DNA from: Bacteroidales bacterium
GTDB lineage: Bacteria; Bacteroidota; Bacteroidia; Bacteroidales; F082
Direction: 5' to 3'
DNA: 64,000 nucleotides
Assembly: GCA_017427985.1 (NCBI GenBank)
Contig: JAFRRS010000024.1
Coordinates: 62,001 to 126,000, forward strand
Shown here: piece by piece, positions 59,744 to 64,000 of the stretch
Position numbering within the stretch: the first letter of the stretch is position 1
Layout of the letters: every line of letters starts with the position of its first letter
The notes under the pieces: generated by a model
The model's input: only the letters and a program-made list of their open reading frames with translations
Told to the model about the DNA's origin: nothing
The model's database searches: none
Position numbers and translations under genes: made by a program

Positions 59744-61051
59744 ATGTCAAATATAGTAGCAATAGTAGGAAGACCAAACGTCGGAAAGTCGACATTGTTT
59801 AACCGTTTGGTGCAAAAACGTCAGGCCATCGTTGAGGAAAGCAGCGGCGTGACCCGCGACCGCCATTATGGTCACAGCGACTGGAACGGCAAAGCGTTCA
59901 CCGTCATCGACACCGGTGGTTATGTGGTCGGATCAGACGACATTTTTGAAGAAGAAATCCGCAAGCAAGTCGACCTAGCAATCGACGAAGCCGATGTCAT
60001 AATCTTTGTCGTCGACGGGCAGGCTGGCGTGCACGTCCTCGATGAAGACGTGGCGCTGATTCTGCGCAAATGCAAGAAAAAAGTGATTCTCGGCGTGAAC
60101 AAGACCGACATCCCGAGCAAGTTTGGCGAGGCTGCTGAGTTTTACGCTCTCGGACTTGGTGAGATTTTCCCGTTCTCAGCCATGACAGGCACAGGCACTG
60201 GCGAGCTTCTTGATGAGGTAGTGAAATATCTGCCGAGCGACACCACCGAAGACTATTCGGATCTGCCGAAATTCGCGTTGGTAGGCCGCCCTAACGTCGG
60301 AAAGTCGTCGATGATTAACGCGTTTTTGGGTCAGGAGAGAAACATCGTCACCGACATCGCGGGCACTACGAGAGACAGCAACAACACGCATTTCAACGCT
60401 TTCGGCATGGACTTCATGCTCGTTGACACCGCCGGATTGCGCAAGAAGAGCAAGGTTTACGAAAACATCGAGTTCTACTCTGTCATGCGTTCCATCAGAG
60501 CCATCGAGGAATGCGACGTCGCGATTCTCATCATCGACGCCACAGAAGGCTTCGAGGCGCAGGACATGAACATCTTACGACTCATCGAGAAGAACAAGAA
60601 GGGCTTGGTTTTGGTGGTGAACAAATGGGATTTGGTGGAAAAAGACAGCAACACGCACCTCGCTTTCGAGAACATGATTCGCGAGAGGACCGCGCCGTTC
60701 ACCGACTTCCCTATCATCTTCACCTCGGCAATCAACCGCCAGCGCACGTTCAAGGTGCTTGAGATGGCGCATAAAGTGTACGAAAACCGTGAGAGAAAAG
60801 TCTCGGTGCGCGAGCTCAACGACACCATGCTTGAAATCATCAACAACCAGCCGCCGCAGATAGCTTCACGAGGCAGATACCTGAAAATCAAGTACATCAC
60901 CCAGTTGAAGAGCCCTACACCGCAGTTCATATTCTTCTGCAACCTGCCAAAGGACGTGAAGGACAACTACGTGCGCTTCCTTGAAAACAAAATCAGAAGC
61001 ATCTGGGACTTCCACGGAGTGCCAATACAATTATTTTTCAGAGAGAAATAA
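59744..61051 (+). CDS. der: Double-domain GTPase Der (EngA)
   Basis: A 435-residue GTPase for 50S subunit assembly. Two G domains are in tandem, [13 protein letters not shown] near residue 8 and [13 protein letters not shown] near residue 182, each with DT(A/G)G and NK(T/W)D motifs, followed by the C-terminal KH-like domain. This two-domain layout is unique to Der. Its stop overlaps the hslR ATG by one base. Confidence 0.97.
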   Translation: MSNIVAIVGRPNVGKSTLFNRLVQKRQAIVEESSGVTRDRHYGHSDWNGKAFTVIDTGGYVVGSDDIFEEEIRKQVDLAIDEADVIIFVVDGQAGVHVLDEDVALILRKCKKKVILGVNKTDIPSKFGEAAEFYALGLGEIFPFSAMTGTGTGELLDEVVKYLPSDTTEDYSDLPKFALVGRPNVGKSSMINAFLGQERNIVTDIAGTTRDSNNTHFNAFGMDFMLVDTAGLRKKSKVYENIEFYSVMRSIRAIEECDVAILIIDATEGFEAQDMNILRLIEKNKKGLVLVVNKWDLVEKDSNTHLAFENMIRERTAPFTDFPIIFTSAINRQRTFKVLEMAHKVYENRERKVSVRELNDTMLEIINNQPPQIASRGRYLKIKYITQLKSPTPQFIFFCNLPKDVKDNYVRFLENKIRSIWDFHGVPIQLFFREK

Positions 61052-61428
61052 TGGACGAGTTAAGAATCGACAAATGGCTTTGGTGCGCGAGGCTTTTCAA
61101 GACGCGGACGTTGGCTGCTGACGCTTGCAAAGGCGGCAAGGTGAAAGTTAACGAGGTCTCGATGAAGCCCTCGCATGACGTGAAAGCCGGCGAGGTGATA
61201 GCCGTGCAGCTCGGGCAGCTGCATAAAGTTGTGGAGGTGCTGAGTATCCCGAAGAGCCGTGTGTCGCCGAAAGACGTGCCTAACATCTACATCGACCGCA
61301 CTCCTACCGAGGAATACGAGCGCATCGAGTTCATGCACGCCTACAAAGCCGAATATCGCGACCGCGGCACAGGACGTCCGACGAAGAAAGACCGCCGAAT
61401 CCTCGACAAGCTCAAAGGGGAAGACTAA
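61051..61428 (+). CDS. hslR: S4-domain RNA-binding heat-shock protein Hsp15-like
   Basis: A 125-residue protein with an N-terminal S4 RNA-binding fold ([37 protein letters not shown]) and a basic C-terminal tail. Hsp15 binds 50S subunits carrying a stalled nascent chain and helps recycle them. It is translationally coupled to der, in keeping with a ribosome theme. It is followed by a terminator shared with the convergent barrel gene. Confidence 0.92.
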   Translation: MDELRIDKWLWCARLFKTRTLAADACKGGKVKVNEVSMKPSHDVKAGEVIAVQLGQLHKVVEVLSIPKSRVSPKDVPNIYIDRTPTEEYERIEFMHAYKAEYRDRGTGRPTKKDRRILDKLKGED

Positions 61429-61462
61429 AAAAGCCGAGTCAAATGACCCGGCTTTATTTTTC
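61429..61462. terminator. Bidirectional terminator
   Basis: Stem AAAGCCG-GTCA/TGAC-CGGCTTT flanked by A-rich and T-rich tracts (TTTATTTTT), between the convergent hslR and barrel gene; it can serve both. Confidence 0.88.
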
Positions 61463-61474
61463 ATGTTTCAACTA

Positions 61475-62110
61475 TTAGAATGTGTAGAAGAAACCGATCT
61501 GGATTGGAGTAGCTCTGTTGACACCAAAACCAAATGAAGTCTCCGTGTACTCATAGTCGCTAGCCTCAACCTTTGTCTTATTCTGCTCGAAGCTGAGAGC
61601 CAAAATGTTGAGTGTGCAGTTCATTGAGATGTTGTCTGTGAGCATGTAAGCCATACCCGGAACAACGCCTACGCCAAGGTATGATACCTTTGGACCATCA
61701 ACTGTTTCACCATCTGCTGTTGACTTGATTTTGCCACCGCCTAAACCGAGTTTAGCGTCTGCATAGAACTTGAAGTTGTCAACTTCTGCGAAAACATAAC
61801 GGAAATAAGGAGCAACTGCCCAAGTTGTAGTCTTGTCCTTAATCTCAGGAGTAACATCTGTCTTAGGTGTTGTAACTGTTGTCATACCAAAGCCGAAGTC
61901 GATACCAGCGCCCATGTTTTCAGCGAACATGTAACCGACTGATGGAGTGATGTCCCATGCAAATGTCTTAGGGTTGTCAACTGTCACTGAACCAGTTTTT
62001 GTCTTGCTCTTCTGGAAATCCATTCCGAGGCTACCGCCAACGAAAAGACCCTGTGCTGAGGCAAACAAACCTGCTGCCACGAAAGCGATTGTGATAAATA
62101 ATTTTTTCAT
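61475..62110 (-). CDS. Outer-membrane beta-barrel protein
   Basis: A 211-residue exported protein: signal peptide MKKLFITIAFVAAGLFASAQ, followed by an eight-strand OmpW/OmpA-like barrel with GGSLGMDFQ, PSVGYMFAENMGAGIDFGFG and LGVGVVPGMAYMLTDNISM, ending in FFYTF. Such small barrels are abundant in Bacteroidetes; function unknown. Its leader is about 70 nt. Confidence 0.85.
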   Translation of the reverse strand: MKKLFITIAFVAAGLFASAQGLFVGGSLGMDFQKSKTKTGSVTVDNPKTFAWDITPSVGYMFAENMGAGIDFGFGMTTVTTPKTDVTPEIKDKTTTWAVAPYFRYVFAEVDNFKFYADAKLGLGGGKIKSTADGETVDGPKVSYLGVGVVPGMAYMLTDNISMNCTLNILALSFEQNKTKVEASDYEYTETSFGFGVNRATPIQIGFFYTF

Positions 62111-62186
62111 TTTTTTAATAATTTTAATTACGCCTACTCTTTATGAGATTTTCGGCATCCTCTCTTATTCTTAAAACAAATCACCG

Positions 62187-62194
62187 CAAAGATA
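62187..62194 (-). promoter_or_regulatory. -7 box of the barrel gene at 61475
   Basis: TATCTTTG on the minus strand, 77 nt before the ATG at 62110. Confidence 0.6.
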
Positions 62195-62277
62195 AGTAAT
62201 ATATCTATTGCGGTGACATTTTTTTATCAACAATGAAAATAGTTATCAACAATAGATATTGCTGATTCCGCTATTGT

Positions 62278-63057
62278 CTAGAAGTGATATCCGACTCTTA
62301 CTACGAGTTCTGAAGCTGAGATGTCGTTTTTGCCAGCAAATTTGTTTTCAATACTTGTGTTGCCAAACTCTCCCTTTGCCGTACCCTTAATACTTGCACT
62401 TCCAAGTGAATAGTAATCAAGGACGATGCTCATCTTGTCCCACATCATAACACCAGCGCCAACCTTGAAGCCCAATGTTGTTGCTGAGTCATAGCTATAG
62501 GTAATCTTTTCATCATCAAGACCTACATATTTGAATGTTTCTTCACCACTGGAGATCATTCTGAAGTTAGGACCGACACCTGCTTCACCGAAAATACCAA
62601 TAATGTGGTTGAAGTTATGCTGATAGTTCACGCCGAAAAGAACCGGGATGTTCATGAAATTAGGTGCAGTGAATTGGTACTCTGCGTTAATAGGAGATGT
62701 TGCAACCCAAACTTTGCCCCAATCTGCATAAGCATCGGTGATATATGAGCTGTTGGTGTTATAAAAGAAGTCCAAACCGCCGAAAATGCCAAGACCTTCA
62801 ACTGGAAGAGCAACTGTCACATCAAAGCCAACGCCAAAGCCCATATCGGCATAACCCTGCTTTCCTGTTTCAAACATCAAAGCATATTTGTCAAGACCGT
62901 CAAAGGCATTGACACCAGTTGTTTTAATTTCATCACCCTGTCCCATGTCGCCCATTGGAATAGCGTAACCTACATAAACACCAAATTTTACTGGTTTCTG
63001 TGCGAAAGCGAGAACGCTTACAAGCAGCAAAGCTGCAACTAAAGTAAATTTTTTCAT
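62278..63057 (-). CDS. Outer-membrane beta-barrel protein, paralog of 4421
   Basis: A 259-residue exported protein: signal peptide MKKFTLVAALLLVSVLAFAQ, then barrel strands and C-terminal GYHF. It aligns with the plus-strand protein at 4421-5221 through most of its length (FMNIPVLFG, IFGEAGVG, FRMISSG, YYSLGSASI, ELVVRVGYHF) but lacks the Asp-rich loops. Role unknown. It has its own promoter at 63092-63099. Confidence 0.85.
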   Translation of the reverse strand: MKKFTLVAALLLVSVLAFAQKPVKFGVYVGYAIPMGDMGQGDEIKTTGVNAFDGLDKYALMFETGKQGYADMGFGVGFDVTVALPVEGLGIFGGLDFFYNTNSSYITDAYADWGKVWVATSPINAEYQFTAPNFMNIPVLFGVNYQHNFNHIIGIFGEAGVGPNFRMISSGEETFKYVGLDDEKITYSYDSATTLGFKVGAGVMMWDKMSIVLDYYSLGSASIKGTAKGEFGNTSIENKFAGKNDISASELVVRVGYHF

Positions 63058-63091
63058 GGTATAATAATTTTAAAGTTTGTTTTCCAATCAG

Positions 63092-63099
63092 CAAAGTTA
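63092..63099 (-). promoter_or_regulatory. -7 box of the barrel gene at 62278
   Basis: TAACTTTG on the minus strand, 35 nt before the ATG at 63057. Confidence 0.6.
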
Positions 63100-63140
63100 T
63101 ACATTATTTTTTTATGCTCGACAATTTTTTTGAAAAAACA

Positions 63141-64000
63141 CTATTTTTCAACTTGATAAACCGCCACTGTCCTTGCCACGTTGTAGATTTTCATGGTGAT
63201 TTCATCGCCGTTTCTCTCCGATGGGAAAACTGCGCTTTCATCAATGTTTTCAAAGCCTCCGAAGCATTTTGCATCGCTGCTGAACACGATTTTGTAGTCG
63301 CCGGTCTGCCTTACATGTATCTTGTAATCGGGCAGCGACTTTTGTCCCCAGTTGAACACGAAAATGAGGTTGTTGCGTTCAAAAACGATGGTTTTGTTGT
63401 CTTCGTCGGCATCCAAAAGCCATGCAGGAGCAGCCTGCATCACCTTTGTCTTTTTCACAAAATCGAGCATTGCCTTGTCGAAATCGCCCAGCCAATGGTA
63501 TTTCAGATAGCCGTTATCCGCCAATGACCACTGACGTTTCGCATATTTATAGCTCCAGCCGTTGTCATATCTCGGGAAATCAATCCATTCAGGATGTCCG
63601 AACTCGTTGCCCATGAAGTTGAGCCAGGCGTCGCCGCCGAGGCAGATGGTGAAAAAGCGTATCATCTTGTGAAGCGCAATGCCTCTGTCGATGATGAGAT
63701 TCTGCGAATTCTTGTCCATCGAAGTGTACATCTCCTTGTCCATGAGCCTGAATGCCAACGTCTTATCGCCGACAAGCGCCTGGTCGTGCGATTCAGCGTA
63801 AGCTATGGTTTTCACGTCTTGCAAACGGTTTGTCATGGTGAAGAAGAACTCGTGCATGTTCCATTGCTCATCGGTTTGGTCTTTCAGCACCTTAATCCAG
63901 AAATCTGGCAGACCCATGCCAAGACGGTAGTCGAAACCGATGCCGCCATCGTCAATCTTGGCGCAAATGCCAGGCATCCCGCTCACATCTTCCGCAATCG
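63141..64000 (-). CDS. glgB: 1,4-alpha-glucan branching enzyme, C-terminal part
   Basis: The minus frame is open from the window edge to a stop at 63141; about 286 codons of the 3' part are seen, and the GTG at 63986 is internal (IAEDVSGMPG continues upstream). The sequence is GH13 branching enzyme of the eukaryote-like type: AEDVSGMPG, AYAESHDQALVGDKT (transition-state His-Asp), GNEFGHPEWIDFPR, and the C-terminal beta domain. It makes alpha-1,6 branches in glycogen. The catalytic nucleophile lies outside the window. Confidence 0.93.
   Translation of the reverse strand, partial: IAEDVSGMPGICAKIDDGGIGFDYRLGMGLPDFWIKVLKDQTDEQWNMHEFFFTMTNRLQDVKTIAYAESHDQALVGDKTLAFRLMDKEMYTSMDKNSQNLIIDRGIALHKMIRFFTICLGGDAWLNFMGNEFGHPEWIDFPRYDNGWSYKYAKRQWSLADNGYLKYHWLGDFDKAMLDFVKKTKVMQAAPAWLLDADEDNKTIVFERNNLIFVFNWGQKSLPDYKIHVRQTGDYKIVFSSDAKCFGGFENIDESAVFPSERNGDEITMKIYNVARTVAVYQVEK

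Overview
The window reads as a chromosome segment of a Bacteroidetes, most likely an uncultured member of the Bacteroidales. The support is intrinsic to the sequence. About thirty promoters carry the TAnnTTTG -7 box of this phylum, and clear Shine-Dalgarno sites are lacking. A fused MurF-alanine racemase is present, as are two proteins with type IX secretion (T9SS) sorting domains and families largely confined to the phylum (Omp28, DUF4296, DUF5689, DUF6029). No plasmid, phage or CRISPR signature and no transposase was seen, so this is mostly core genome with lineage-specific surface genes between housekeeping operons.

Layout. 1-8.3 kb: end of a methyltransferase, then the Suf iron-sulfur assembly genes in two operons (sufBCD; sufS-sufE-DUF59). 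They are separated by a probable 6S-like RNA, a small HTH protein and an outer-membrane barrel; a choline-kinase-like gene follows. 8.4-18.6 kb: tRNA-Ala, tatA-tatC-MATE, mfd, a membrane-anchored AraC regulator with a divergent unknown membrane protein, dusB and a CAT-anticodon tRNA. 18.7-23.7 kb: a TPR-membrane-HTH regulator followed by two tandem T9SS-secreted paralogs, with four evenly spaced GTCT boxes in the promoter region. 23.8-36.5 kb: thiL-uvrC, DUF4296-recQ, kdsD-lptB, an M16 peptidase with a lipoprotein, and barrel-waaA-pepA. 36.5-46.2 kb: a seven-gene minus-strand operon (TonB receptor, two DUF5689 lipoproteins, glycosyltransferase, pyrC, MORN lipoprotein, tadA) facing a secreted EEP-family nuclease/phosphatase. 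46.3-54.3 kb: murF-alr, pdxA, a kinase-dCMP deaminase fusion, LOG hydrolase, M20 amidohydrolase and a Fic protein. 54.4-64 kb: manA-TlpA-DUF6029-Omp28, tRNA-fMet, era-der-hslR, two barrels and the 3' part of a glycogen branching enzyme.

The most unusual content is non-coding and repeated. A 67-bp palindromic element occurs three times; two copies sit in the same position just upstream of the -7 boxes of mfd and dusB, both of which look leaderless. A GAGACGCACGG palindrome occurs three times, once in frame inside murF-alr. Three arrays of 4-10-bp-stem hairpins, mostly with 3-nt loops, lie at gene 3' ends and supply stop codons or C-terminal codons. Heptamer and octamer tandem repeats recur in leaders and, in one case, inside a coding sequence. 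An 11-bp tandem repeat in the Fic gene could switch off its C-terminal domain by slippage.

All identifications come from reading the sequence and recalling family features; no database search was possible.
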